Positions 23,035-32,628 of a stretch of DNA of 64,000 bases are shown one piece after another. The stretch comes from Sabellastarte sp. h YS-2021 (taxonomy: Eukaryota; Annelida; Polychaeta; Sabellida; Sabellidae), in assembly GCA_964017235.1 (NCBI GenBank), contig OZ024927.1, forward strand, positions 19,859,160 to 19,923,159. Reading direction: 5' to 3'. The notes under the pieces were generated by a model, which did no database searches, had not been told where the DNA came from, and saw only the letters and a list, made by a program, of their open reading frames with translations. Every line of letters begins with the position of its first letter. The stretch's first letter is position 1. Both the position numbers and the translations under genes were made by a program.

Positions 23035-23315
23035 GCTACAGACGGACAAACCCCATGCCAAACATAACTTTTTCAGATAGACAAACAGACAAACCCCGTG
23101 CCAAACATAACTTGTTCAGACGGACAAACAGACAAACCCCATGCCAAACATAACTTGTTCAGACGGACAAACAGACAAACCCCATGCCAAACATATCTTG
23201 TTCAGACGGACAAACAGACAAACCCCATGCCAAACATAACCTGTTCAGACGGACAAACAGACAAACCCCATGCCAAACATAACTTGTTCAGACGGACAAA
23301 CAGACAAACACAAGT
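23035..23315. repeat. Minisatellite, 43-bp unit, copy B
   Basis: About six units of GACGGACAAACAGACAAACC, CCATGCCAAACATAAC and TTGTTCA. It occupies the same place as the 60-bp minisatellite of copy A but has a different unit. GTTATGTTTGGTATTGGG at about 23710-23750 is complementary to it. Confidence 0.9.
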
Positions 23316-24124
23316 TACTCACCCAACAATCATACAAACCCAGTGTTAAACAAAAACAAAACACAAAGTCACACATAATATCCTAAATTGAATTTTTTTT
23401 TATATATTTGGAAATCCACCTCCTAATTTCAACAATTTTTTTTGTTCATGGGTTGGAAATTTATTTGTAGCAGAAATGTTTTTATTGAAATCTTCAATTT
23501 TAAATCTTTACTTGTAATCACAAAAATGCAGAAAATATAACCATAAAACTAGTTTTGTTTTCAATAATGGGGGATTGTGTTTGCAAAATAATTTGTCAGT
23601 TCGTTGGCATGGGTTCTATTTACTTTTGGGTTTGTGTGTTTCTTGGTTGGTGGTTACTGGTGTTGGGTTTATTTTTTGTAGTTGGGTGTTAGGTTTGGTA
23701 CTGGGTTTGTTATTTGGGGGTTATGTTTGGTATTGGGTTTGTCTGTTTGTGGGTTGGTAAGTATGTAATAATGCCTTTTAACTCTAGAGAAGGTGTAAGT
23801 GTTGGACTTTTCAATCACAGATTTTAAACTATCCCATGGATTTTAATATGAAAATGGGCTGATTAATGGCCATATTGGGAGTTATTTTTAATTTTTTTTT
23901 ATGTGGCCTTTTTTGTTATGTGTGGTACCATGGGTTATTTGTTTCATGTTTGGGGTGGTGTAGGTGTTGGACTTGAACTTTTTTTTCTTGTGATAAGTAT
24001 TTGTACTAAACTTTTTTGTTTTGGGAGGGGAATTGGAATAACATGTAGCTGAATAATTGTTTTTGGAAGATTTGGTGGCCCTGAAAAGGGCCTGGCAGGT
24101 CAAAGACCCGCCCTGACTGGATGG

Positions 24125-25339
24125 CTACTGAGGAGGCTGCTGCTGCTGTTGAGGCGGTGCTGAAGTGGTGATAGTAAAGAGCTGCTGATGCGGTTGTTGC
24201 TGCTGCTGCTGAGGCTGCTCGACGATCTGTGTTGATGTCAGATCTGGTAGCTGGCTTAAGATTCGACTCAGATTGTGTCTACTCACTTCGTCCTGTACAG
24301 TTAGGACAGATGTCAGGTTGCTGAAGCCAATGGGGCTTGGTGTATAGTACACAAAACTGCTGCTAGCTGCTGCTTGAGTGGAACTAGACGCCTGTGGAGT
24401 GGTTGTTGGCAGTAGGCCGACCCTCTGGGACTCCGTGGTAACAGTGGCTGATCTTCTGGGCAATGGCTGACGTCTACGGTTGCCCTTAATAGTTTCGATG
24501 TCTCTAAATATCTTGCCCTTTAATTCTTCAAATTCTTCTTGAGTCATCTTTTCGGCCTCTGATGCCACGTAGTCAAAGAAGGGCTGCCTGTCTGACTTCT
24601 GATGCAGAAAACCCGAGATAAGTGTCCTCATCTGCTCAAAGTGTTCGAGAATCTTGGAGTCTGTAGTTGAAACGGGTGTTGATGTAATGATGGACTGACT
24701 CCTCTCCCTCAGGACACTGGACTCGAGGTGTTCTGTGTCAGTAGTTGACCCACATGATTCGTCCTGCCTGCTGGTATTTGGACTGGCCTCAAAACCTGAA
24801 CTTCTGTTGGCCCCCTTTCTTCTGATGTGGGTTTTAAGAAAACCCATCTGTTGGTAGACCCAGGACTGTCTCTTGGTCATCTCCCTCGGGGCTTGGCCAG
24901 ATTGGAGCTTAGAGAGCTTTCCATAACGGGTTCGCTGGGACTCGAACCAACGTCTCACATCAAATGGCTGGAGCTTGAGTTCTGCAGATATTTCTGCCCA
25001 GAGAGCCTCTCTTCTGTTCCTGTCGTGGAAACGTGAATGTTCCTTGTCATACAGTTCTGGGTGCAGCTTTACAAATTCCACAATGGAAACTTCCTCACTG
25101 TCTGTAAAAGTGGCACACACCCTGGCTCTCTTGGCTGAAGAATGGCACTCCGGATCTTCTTCACACCTCTCTTCTTCTTCTGCCACAGCTTCCCCAATAG
25201 CTGGACCTTCCTCAATCTCCTCCTCTCTCCTCTCAGTTCCTTCTTCTATAATAACTTCACTCCTCTCCTCTACTTGACTTTCCTTCTCCCTCTCATCCAT
25301 CTTTTTCCTTCCTCTCTTCCCTCCTTTCTCTTTTCTCAT
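24125..25339 (-). CDS. Harbinger MADF/Myb-like DNA-binding protein, intact (404 aa)
   Basis: The only uninterrupted gene of the Harbinger pair. Residues ~1-75 are acidic/lysine-rich with KRARVCATF (likely nuclear localisation). About 80-145 is a MADF-type fold (SIVEFVKLHPELYDKEHSRF, WAEISAEL, VRRWFESQRTRYGK). About 150-215 is a basic/serine linker (MTKRQSWVYQQMG, THIRRKG). About 230-280 has KSDRQPFFDYVASEAEKM, the C-terminal motif of many transposon Myb/SANT proteins. The end is glutamine-rich (polyQ stretches, TITTSAPPQQQQ). By family role it binds transposon ends and assists the transposase. The start is the ATG of MRKEKGGKRG, conserved in copy A. TATA at 25507-25515. Selection on this gene after transposase loss would need explaining; more likely it simply has not decayed yet. 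Confidence 0.88.
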   Translation of the reverse strand: MRKEKGGKRGRKKMDEREKESQVEERSEVIIEEGTERREEEIEEGPAIGEAVAEEEERCEEDPECHSSAKRARVCATFTDSEEVSIVEFVKLHPELYDKEHSRFHDRNRREALWAEISAELKLQPFDVRRWFESQRTRYGKLSKLQSGQAPREMTKRQSWVYQQMGFLKTHIRRKGANRSSGFEASPNTSRQDESCGSTTDTEHLESSVLRERSQSIITSTPVSTTDSKILEHFEQMRTLISGFLHQKSDRQPFFDYVASEAEKMTQEEFEELKGKIFRDIETIKGNRRRQPLPRRSATVTTESQRVGLLPTTTPQASSSTQAAASSSFVYYTPSPIGFSNLTSVLTVQDEVSRHNLSRILSQLPDLTSTQIVEQPQQQQQQPHQQLFTITTSAPPQQQQQPPQ

Positions 25340-25506
25340 GATCCAGTCGATAAAATAATAAAAAAATAGTAAAATGTGTCTCCTAACTGTGAAATTTGCC
25401 TTAAGCTCAAGTATAATATATATAAAATAAAAATTGAAAACCCCTACAAATCAGTGACACACGTCTCTCAGTAGCCAAACAGTCAGTAACAATGTGTGCG
25501 CGGTCG

Positions 25507-25515
25507 CTTATATAG
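25507..25515 (-). promoter_or_regulatory. TATA element of MADF gene, copy B
   Basis: CTATATAAG on the minus strand, about 170 bp before the ATG at 25339, conserved with copy A. Confidence 0.5.
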
Positions 25516-26113
25516 TCCCAGACCTGCTCATTGCCTTGTTTTAATTTCCGACGCGCGGAAAACATGCAGTCGGTTCTTAATCGGTTGTTAGTCCCAGGCC
25601 GCCTGGGGCATCCTCAGACCGTCGCAGACTATATTTGTGCTGTCCCAGGTGTCCTGGGGAGGCCGGTTTGGATCGGTTAGGGTCAGTTACCCTTAGTCGG
25701 GGCTTAGTCCCAGACCTTGATTTTTGGGTCCCAGGACACCGCAGACGGTCTGAGGCTTCCGGGGACTAATGGAACCGATTCACTTTCAGACGCATGAAAT
25801 TCATACGCATCATATTTGAGTCTGGGATTAACAACTGGCCTCCTGGGACTAAGCTACGGAGGTCTGGGACTAAGGGTCGCAGGCGGCCTGGGACAACACA
25901 CGACTGTGTAAATTTGGGTCTGAGGAGGCCTGAGGACACCTGGGACTGGACATTTTGTTGACGGCGGGAAATATGAATCGGTTGTAGTCGTGTGAAATAT
26001 CAAACATGTTTGATTTTTCACACGGCCCCAACCGACAACAACCGACCCTTACAGAAGGTCTGGGACTAAGCAAATATTTCAAACTGACCCCCCAAAACCC
26101 TTAATCGGGAGCC

Positions 26114-26163
26114 TTAGTCGTGTGGTGGAACACCCACATTAGTCGTGTGGTGGAACACCCACA
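26114..26163. repeat. 25-bp tandem duplication of the Harbinger right end
   Basis: The last 25 bases of the element (TTAGTCGTG...CACCCACA) are repeated exactly at 26139-26163. The first copy ends the transposon; the second lies outside the TTA boundary. Confidence 0.92.
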
Positions 26164-26293
26164 TAAGTAAAATAACTTTACATTCATATGCAGCTCATCA
26201 GGTCAGCATGGAACACTGTTATCTAGGTATAGCTCATGATTTTATGCCAGATTACTGTGGGTAGTAGAGAAAAATCCAGATTAATATACTCAC

Positions 26294-26412
26294 CCAACCA
26301 CCCTAAGATTGTCTCTTTTGAAGATGGTTTCCTTTTCTGTGTCAGTCAGTCGCTTCAACACTTCTCTCGCATTCACAAACTCCGTCCGGATACTTGCCCG
26401 TCTTCCACTCAT
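26294..26412 (-). CDS. First exon of an unrecognised minus-strand gene
   Basis: ATG at 26412 opens 39 codons (MSGRRASIRTEFVNAREV..., ...KETIFKRDNLRVV) and runs into a strong donor (GTTGG|GTGAGTA) at 26294/26293, leaving 2 nt of a codon. The peptide is basic, mixed in composition and helix-like; no family is recognised. Later exons should lie below 26293. 11479-11587 fits by phase. The Harbinger pair would then sit in intron 1. It faces the small plus-strand gene starting at 27541. Confidence 0.6.
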
Positions 26413-27429
26413 TTTCAGGCCAGTTTCTATGTTTGTTTACTTGATCGTTAAATTAGTGCCCAAGATGGAAAATTCAAGTACCTATGGAATGTGAAAAAGT
26501 TGACATTTAGCTATTCTATGTAACATTGATCTTTTCTTGTCCACAACTTTTATTAAACTGCAAATATAAATTAAATATATTTCTTTTCACCATCAGAAAA
26601 GCTAACGTAGGAGGAGATCCCCCCCCCCCCCCCCCCCCCCCCCCCTTTTCTATTTTAAGGTTCAATCTGCAACTGATGCTTGTGTATAAGATTGGAAAGA
26701 GAATTATGTAGTTGATAAAAAAATTTGGAAAATGAAAGGTTTAGCTGATTTGTGTGTCTGATATTTTCCTTGATTTCCATACCACTTGCTCAGTTTCAGT
26801 TGGCTCGTGGTATTTTTATATTTTATTTTTCTTTATTATTATTTTTTCAATTAATAAATTATCACCACTATTAAAATCTACAAAAGTGCAAGTATGTTTT
26901 AATTGCTTTCTCATCAGGGTGAGTTTGACATAATTTTGTGTATGTTTTCATTGTTCGCTATCATAGTCATGTGTTCTTAAATTTATTAAATTAGGCCAAC
27001 CAAACTAAATTACATGAAGTGGGTTACATTTTAATGAATATTACGTTTACTAATTTAATTACAAATAATACCTGTTCTAACATTTAAATCTACAGAGGAT
27101 ATTTTGATTTATCTTTATATGAAATTTTACATGCAGGATACTACAAATTTTAAGAAAATCGAAGATAGTATAAGTGAGAAAAAATAGTATATCGTATCAC
27201 CAGTTATGTAAATTTTATTGGAAAATGATTTCAAAACTGTTCAGTGTTTGCGAAAGTTTGAAATCATTTGGTTCATAAAGGTTAAGAAAAGTCGAAATAT
27301 AAAGTATCACCTGATATGTAAACTTATTACTGTTTTGTTTGATAAAGTATATTCTTTATAGTAAGGCGTTTTTGTTGTTTGCGCAAACTAAACCCCATAC
27401 CCTACCCCGTTCTTATGAAAACAGCACTA
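26413..27429. other. Shared upstream region of two divergent genes
   Basis: About 1.1 kb separates the start codons at 26412 (minus) and 27541 (plus). It holds a poly(C) run and AT-rich DNA; the CRE-type sites lie at its plus-strand end. Confidence 0.5.
26619..26645. repeat. Poly(C) tract, 27 bp
   Basis: Uninterrupted run of C, directly visible; its length is unreliable in assemblies. Confidence 0.93.
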
Positions 27430-27473
27430 TGACGTAATTATATATGACGTCATAGACAGAATCGGTGACGTCA
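27430..27473 (+). promoter_or_regulatory. Three CRE-type sites before small plus-strand gene
   Basis: TGACGTAA (27430-27437), TGACGTCA (27445-27452) and TGACGTCA (27466-27473), ending 67 bp before the ATG at 27541. Two are perfect consensus sites for CREB/ATF-type bZIP dimers. This position and density are typical of a proximal promoter. Confidence 0.65.
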
Positions 27474-27540
27474 TTGTGGCGCATATCTTCTATAACAACC
27501 AACTTTTACGCAAGGCAAAGTTTTATTTGATAAACTCGGA

Positions 27541-27681
27541 ATGCGTGAATCACACATAGATTGTGCTCACACAGAGGATAAATATAGACCTGTCCATCAT
27601 CCGTGGGTGAATAATAAGCCCCTCCCACAACAATGGACACAGGTCAAAGAGTGCAATATTGAAAAGCGTCAGCGCCCCATG
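27541..27681 (+). CDS. Small unrecognised protein (89 aa), exon 1
   Basis: ATG at 27541 opens 47 codons ending at a strong donor (CCCATG|GTAAGA) in phase 0. The peptide has many H, P, W and basic residues (KYRPVHHPWVNNKPLPQQW, ECNIEKRQRPM). It joins in phase to exon 2 (30362-30412) and exon 3 (31026-31103), giving an 89-aa, soluble-looking protein without signal peptide or membrane segment. No family is recognised. All three splice junctions agree in phase, and the last exon ends in a stop followed by AATAAA signals, which makes a real gene likely. Introns contain two SINE-A copies and one SINE-B. Regulation by the CRE cluster at 27430-27473 is inferred. Confidence 0.7.
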
Positions 27682-28209
27682 GTAAGAAGCAAGGAACAAT
27701 TTTCAAGAACAAATATTACGTCAAAATGTTTGTTAATTTATTATGTAAAATTATGGAACAATGTTTCCTCCTCAGTAAATCTAGGTTCCTCATACTTGTC
27801 CTTATTGTAGCATAGAAATTTTTAGCATTTATTAATTTATTCGTTAAGTTGCACAATGATCATGCAAGCATGTACAATAAACACTTCAAATTGAACACAG
27901 AACACAGGAAAAAGAAAACATGAAAAACTGAATGCACAGCAAATTACATTAAATGTTTATTTTTACATGTTATCTGCAAATAAGTCACTCTAGCTAGAGC
28001 TGAGGAAACCTATAATATGAGATATGTTATTTTTGTCATAGCCACAGTGGGTATATTAATAAATATCAGAAATTGAAATCTTAAAACCTGGCTGATGTCG
28101 ATGAATATCCTCATTTTTTAATAAAAAATTATACTTTAGTTTATATCCCATATACCATTTTTTGAAAATCTATTTACAAGCTCTCATGTGCTAAATAGAC
28201 TTAAGTCTT
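27682..28209 (+). other. Intron 1 of small gene, first part
   Basis: AT-rich; nothing recognised before the SINE at 28223. Confidence 0.5.
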
Positions 28210-28222
28210 TATATTTCTTATT

Positions 28223-28457
28223 GGGGCCATGATGGCAGAGTGGTAACACTCTCGCCTCACACCTCTGAGGCCAGGGTTCGGTTCCCGACAAGGCCTCAAG
28301 TTGGAAAGATGGTAGTTGCATGCCGTTGGTCGGCAGCTTACAGTACAGAACCCTGATGAACTGTATGTACTGGTTTCTTCTGCCCTTCCAACTACCCTTC
28401 GTGATATGACCTGTACAGTGTTGAAAGCGACGTAAAACCCAAAATAAATAAATACAT
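28223..28457 (+). mobile_element. SINE-A, full length, perfect target duplication
   Basis: A box (TGGCAGAGTGG), B box (GGGTTCGGTTCCC), the shared body and an (AAAT)n tail. Flanked by identical TATATTTCTTATT at 28210-28222 and 28458-28470, so the insertion is young and its ends are certain. Confidence 0.95.
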
Positions 28458-28470
28458 TATATTTCTTATT

Positions 28471-29974
28471 CCATGAAAACTGACATTGACAGAATTATTA
28501 TGATTTCAACTGATGGGTGGGGAACCTACGCTCTGATGAATTAAATTGTCAGTCCCAAATTCTGGTAAAAATGTAATTCAGTCCTCGTATAATACCTTGG
28601 ACAAAAAAACTTGAAGAAAGTCCAGTTCTAAGCTAAAATGTATACACTGGAGAGATGAAGGGGAGGGGAGGCAGAATCACTTTACAGTGCGGCTCCTATG
28701 TATGCATGCGCTACCCATATATAAAGTCAATTTGCAGGTCAATATGGACAAGGTCTTAAGAACACCAAATTCAAATATAGCAAAATCTGTGAAAAATAAA
28801 CTGAGAAAAGCCCTTCATAAATGCAAACCAATATTTTTAGGCATTTCAACAGTATTTGGGACCTTTCAAAAGGATTCGAAAACAACTGAGCAACATACTA
28901 CAGTCCCCCCAAAGTTCCCCAACACAATGATGACACAACAGAGGGTACTCAGATTTATTCATAACACACATCATTCATTCACATGTGTAAATGCAATTAA
29001 ATCTAGAAATATTTACATTTCCCACAGATTAAATGCAAGTTGTCATAAATGAAGTTTAAATGTATACTGATTGACACACAAACTCATAATACAGAATTAC
29101 ATAGAATTAAATCAATACACCAAGTTAAAGGAGCCAGTCAGTTTGACCTTAAGAATAAAGAAGCCAAAGGTAGAAAAGGTTGAAGGTCATAATCTTGACC
29201 TCCAAATAAGAAAGAGTGACCCGAGTGAAAGTAAGACATAAACAAATGACCTTGAGTCAAGGTCAAGTAAAATGTCAAATTACTGATTAAAACTGCAGCA
29301 CAAGGTCACACACTATCTAAAGATTAAATACAGAATAATTTGAAGTCAGACAGAAAGGCTCAGAGAACACCAATGACTAAGCAATTGCATAAAATATACT
29401 ACTATAATATATAATATTGACAACCCCACAAGGTTACTAAAATAAAGATCACATGTCAAGTTAAAACTGTAAAAATGTCCAGACTCTGAGACAGCCTAAG
29501 TATTGACATGTCAATAATAAAAAGATTAAATACAAAGGGGAATCAGAGTGAGCACGACAGCAAAAAGCTGGACGTTAAGGACAGCAAAGGAGCATCTACC
29601 ACTCCCAATATTACTAGGGTGGGCAGGGTGGGCACCTTAATTTTTTAATTTTTGCTCCTGCTGGGTCGACAATCCAAGGAGGACTGAAGAGTGAAATACA
29701 CACAACATGGGAGGGGCCTAACTAGTACCAATTGGTGACTTTGTTGTGACTAGTGACCTAGGTAACCACAAAGCCATATGATTTTTTTTACTTGGGGAAC
29801 CCTTCCATTTATTCAACAAGACCAGACTCCACCAATCAATTCAAAATAATACAACTGGAAGCCATGACTAAGGGATACCCTACTGAAAATAAACAATAGA
29901 CTGGTACCCTAAACCTGAGGGAACAGAGGGACTGACCTCCTTTGTGCCTAAACACCAAGGCCGATAGCACATAA
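28471..29974 (+). other. Intron 1 of small gene, middle part
   Basis: A 121-codon frame at 28687-29052 has no splice or family support. 29140-29300 has several AAGGTCA/TGACCTT half-sites, possibly another old AGGTCA-rich repeat. Nothing else supported. Confidence 0.45.
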
Positions 29975-30124
29975 AGTCAAATTTGGGGTTTTGCACCCTG
30001 TTCAAGTGCCAGGGTCATATTAGGCCAGGCCTTCAGCATTATCACTTTTGGGGCTCAAACCTGTACAAAAGTTGACAGCCTGTGATTAGATGCTAAACCC
30101 TGCTAGCCCGCTAGGTCACTGAGG
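29975..30124 (-). mobile_element. SINE-B, tRNA-headed, minus strand
   Basis: On the minus strand it contains the TCTAATCACAGGCTGTCA head phrase, a B-box-like part and a tail containing GGTGCAAAACCCCAAATTTG. Related copies lie at 39551, 40972, 56766 and 57027. This copy is diverged. Confidence 0.7.
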
Positions 30125-30361
30125 ACCTACTGTAACAGACAATACAGTATGAGGAATGATTGTAAGCTGTTAAGTACATTCAAATGTCTGATCGGAAAAG
30201 TGTAAGAGGGGTTCAGTATTAACACAGGGTTTGGATGTCACACTAGGAAAATTTCAAATGGTTGAAATATATTTGTGGTAGAAAAAATTTACCTACCTAT
30301 CTACTTACCCACCTGCAGATTTTATTCAATTTTATCTACTTTTTCGTAATGTCATTTTCAG

Positions 30362-30412
30362 GCTGAAAGCGTACACATGATGAACCACATCCACAGAATT
30401 GACCGGTCTTTG
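30362..30412 (+). CDS. Small unrecognised protein, exon 2
   Basis: Seventeen codons (AESVHMMNHIHRIDRSL) between a good acceptor (CATTTTCAG) and a good donor (TTG|GTAAGT), phase 0 at both ends. Confidence 0.7.
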
Positions 30413-30477
30413 GTAAGTTCAGTTGGAATTCATTTGCCAATAATCTCACTTTTAGCATATTTCATAGGTCATATTGA

Positions 30478-30713
30478 ATAGAGTGGTAACACTCTCACCT
30501 CCCATTTCTGAGATTTGGTTCCCGGCCTAACTTCAAGTCGTAAAGCTGGTAGTTGCTTGTCATTGGTCGGCAGTTTACAGTACAGAACCTTGACCAACTG
30601 TATGTACTTTTTTCCTCTGCCCTTCCAACTACCCATCGGGATATGACCTGTATAGTGTTGAAAGTGATGTAAAATCCCAAATAAATAAATAAATGGGTAA
30701 ATAAATAAATAAA
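30478..30713 (+). mobile_element. SINE-A, 5' truncated
   Basis: Starts inside the A box (AGAGTGGTAAC); the body and (AAAT)n tail are complete. No clear target duplication. Confidence 0.85.
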
Positions 30714-31025
30714 TGACCTCACCATAACTTTTATGTTGTTATATACCGGTAATTGTGGCAATTGACTCATTCTAGTAATTAGACTATTCCCTTTTTGACA
30801 TAATTGCTTTTGATAATGTCTCCACCAATTTACCACTGTATAAATACCTTATGATATTGTCACGAGGCAATTGAAGTTATGGCATTGTGGGTACAATTTG
30901 GAAATCACATGGTATCATATTTCAAATTTAATGACATCGAGCGACCTTGTCTTACTGTGGTTTTTGTGAAGTCTGTTTTAAGTGGTCATGAAAATAAAGA
31001 ATGTTTTTTTTTTGTAATTTTACAG

Positions 31026-31103
31026 GTCAGATTGTTGCAAATCTACCCCCATCCTGTTGTGACAGCTTTAGAAGCCGAGAGGAAACTGGAAGGAGAAGGC
31101 TAA
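31026..31103 (+). CDS. Small unrecognised protein, terminal exon
   Basis: Acceptor after a T-rich tract (TTTTACAG), then 25 codons (VRLLQIYPHPVVTALEAERK, LEGEG) and TAA at 31101. AATAAA at 31122-31127 and 31290-31295 can serve as polyadenylation signals. Confidence 0.7.
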   Translation, partial: VRLLQIYPHPVVTALEAERKLEGEG

Positions 31104-31380
31104 ACTAGCCGTGAAAAAAATAATAAAAATAATTAATCTTCATTATCTCACTTATGTTATACAGAGGCTAAATCAGCCGTTAAAATGATCATGTCAGATT
31201 TATCTTCACTGCGTCACTAATGTTAATGTAAGGCAAAATGAGATTTTGCATTTAACTTCTAATTTTGTTGTTGTTTTCACAAATTATTTAATAAATATAT
31301 TAAGCCTTCATGAAAATTTGTTTTATCTTGTATATTAATTGGTCAAGATTCTGCATTGTACACTACTGAACAGTGTCCCA

Positions 31381-32065
31381 CAAAGGCCCTGGCAGGGGAG
31401 ACAATGATGCAGTACTGGAGTCCGAGATCAGAGTTCAAATCCCAGCCAGACATCAAACGGAGAAGTTAGTACATGTTTGCCATTGGCCGGAAGTATACGG
31501 TGCAGAAACTTGACCAACTGTACTGTATTTATCCGTATTAACACCCCCTCCCTATTAGTCGCTCCCCTCCTGTCTTCCTTTGCAAAGTTCATATTCCGGG
31601 GTTTTACATCTCTCTCAACAGCCAGCACCTTTGTGAATCCGGGATTCCAAAAAAAGATGCGTTTTAGAACTTCCCCAATGGAATACCGCTTACAAGAAAT
31701 AAAGAAAGTCACAGCAAAACAAAGCAATTATGATCATAAACGCAATGAAATCTGCAAAAATACGAGATAAACTTTATAATTTCTTCGAATTTAAGGTTTG
31801 TTTCCAATATTTTAATGTCTCTCACCATTACACATCAAGGCTGTAACTGTCCATTATCGCCCATTGCCACTGGACTCGTGAGTTGATTTGTTTTATAGGT
31901 AATAGTCGCCCAACGTTTTAAAAAATACATTGCCCCCAGGGCGTTTACACGAATAAATACGGGATGTTCTGGTTTCTTCCACCATTCCATCTACCTGTAA
32001 ATTTGAATGATAGAAAGGTCTAGGCTGACTAGGCTCGACCTAAATAAATAAATAGGTAAATAAAT
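31381..32065 (+). mobile_element. Old SINE split by element M5
   Basis: A diverged SINE-A-like copy: the 5' part is 31381-31524, with the body phrase CTTGACCAACTGTACTG, and the 3' part is 31961-32065, ending in an AAATAAATA tail. The intervening 31525-31960 is a separate element. Confidence 0.65.
31525..31960. mobile_element. MITE-like element M5 inside a SINE
   Basis: GTATTTATCCGTATTAACAC at the left is inverted as CGTTTACACGAATAAATAC at the right (31941-31959), with CCC/GGG and TAGTCGC/GCGACTA further in. It lies within a SINE whose normal sequence is continuous elsewhere. No coding capacity. Superfamily not determined. Confidence 0.7.
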
Positions 32066-32404
32066 AAAACCATGGTTGAAATTCAATACAGCTACCTCAG
32101 AGGTGGGGCAGAAGAGTCTTACCAAGATACCTCTGACAAGAACAATAAATAAATGAAACAAATTCTCATATGGCAATAGTTACCCTAAACCCAAACTTCT
32201 CATAAAGTGATCTGTAGATATATATGCAATGCGTAATTTTAACAATTTAAAAACTCAGCAGTTGAGGATAAGAAAATATTAACAGAGAACAATGTTTTTT
32301 TATGCTTTTCCACAACATAACTATTTTATTATCCAAATGAATTTTGTTTTGGAATTGAAATTGCTTGTACATATATTCTAGCATAAGTTTTCAATATGTA
32401 CTTA

Positions 32405-32628
32405 GGGGGCCACAGCGACGCAGTGGTAACTCACTTACCTCCCACCTCTGAGGTCAGCGGTTGAAACGCCGGACCTTATATGGAAAAGTTGGTAGTTGCT
32501 TAGCGATGGTCAGCAGTTTACAGTACACAACCTATACAGTACTGGTTTCCTCTGCCCACAAAACTAGCCATCATGACATGACCTGTGCAGTGTTGAAAGC
32601 GACGTAAAGCCCCAAATAAATATATGAA
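32405..32628 (+). mobile_element. SINE-A, diverged
   Basis: A degenerate A box (CGACGCAGTGG) and B box (GGTTGAAACGCC); the body and CCCCAAATAAATA tail are recognisable. Older than the copies at 28223, 43449 and 56427. Confidence 0.85.

Larger units (their letters stand above)
21737..26138 (+). mobile_element. Harbinger-type DNA transposon, copy B
   Basis: Starts TGTTCCACCAAAAGATTAAG and ends in the inverse ...CTTAGTCGTGTGGTGGAACA plus CCCACA, followed by TTA (26139-26141), which matches the TTA before copy A. A 3-bp TWA duplication is the Harbinger signature, so A and B may sit in one insertion. Gene order and subterminal repeats are as in A. About 570 bp are missing from the transposase; the MADF gene is intact. 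It is head-to-tail with A. Confidence 0.9.

Noticed and set aside
16753..26138. Possibility that the MADF protein is a domesticated host gene
   Set aside because: It sits within complete transposon ends with its transposase partner, and a sister copy is already decaying. No evidence for host use.
28687..29052. 121-codon plus-strand frame
   Set aside because: Ordinary in composition but without splice sites, family motifs or start context. It lies inside an intron of the small gene.
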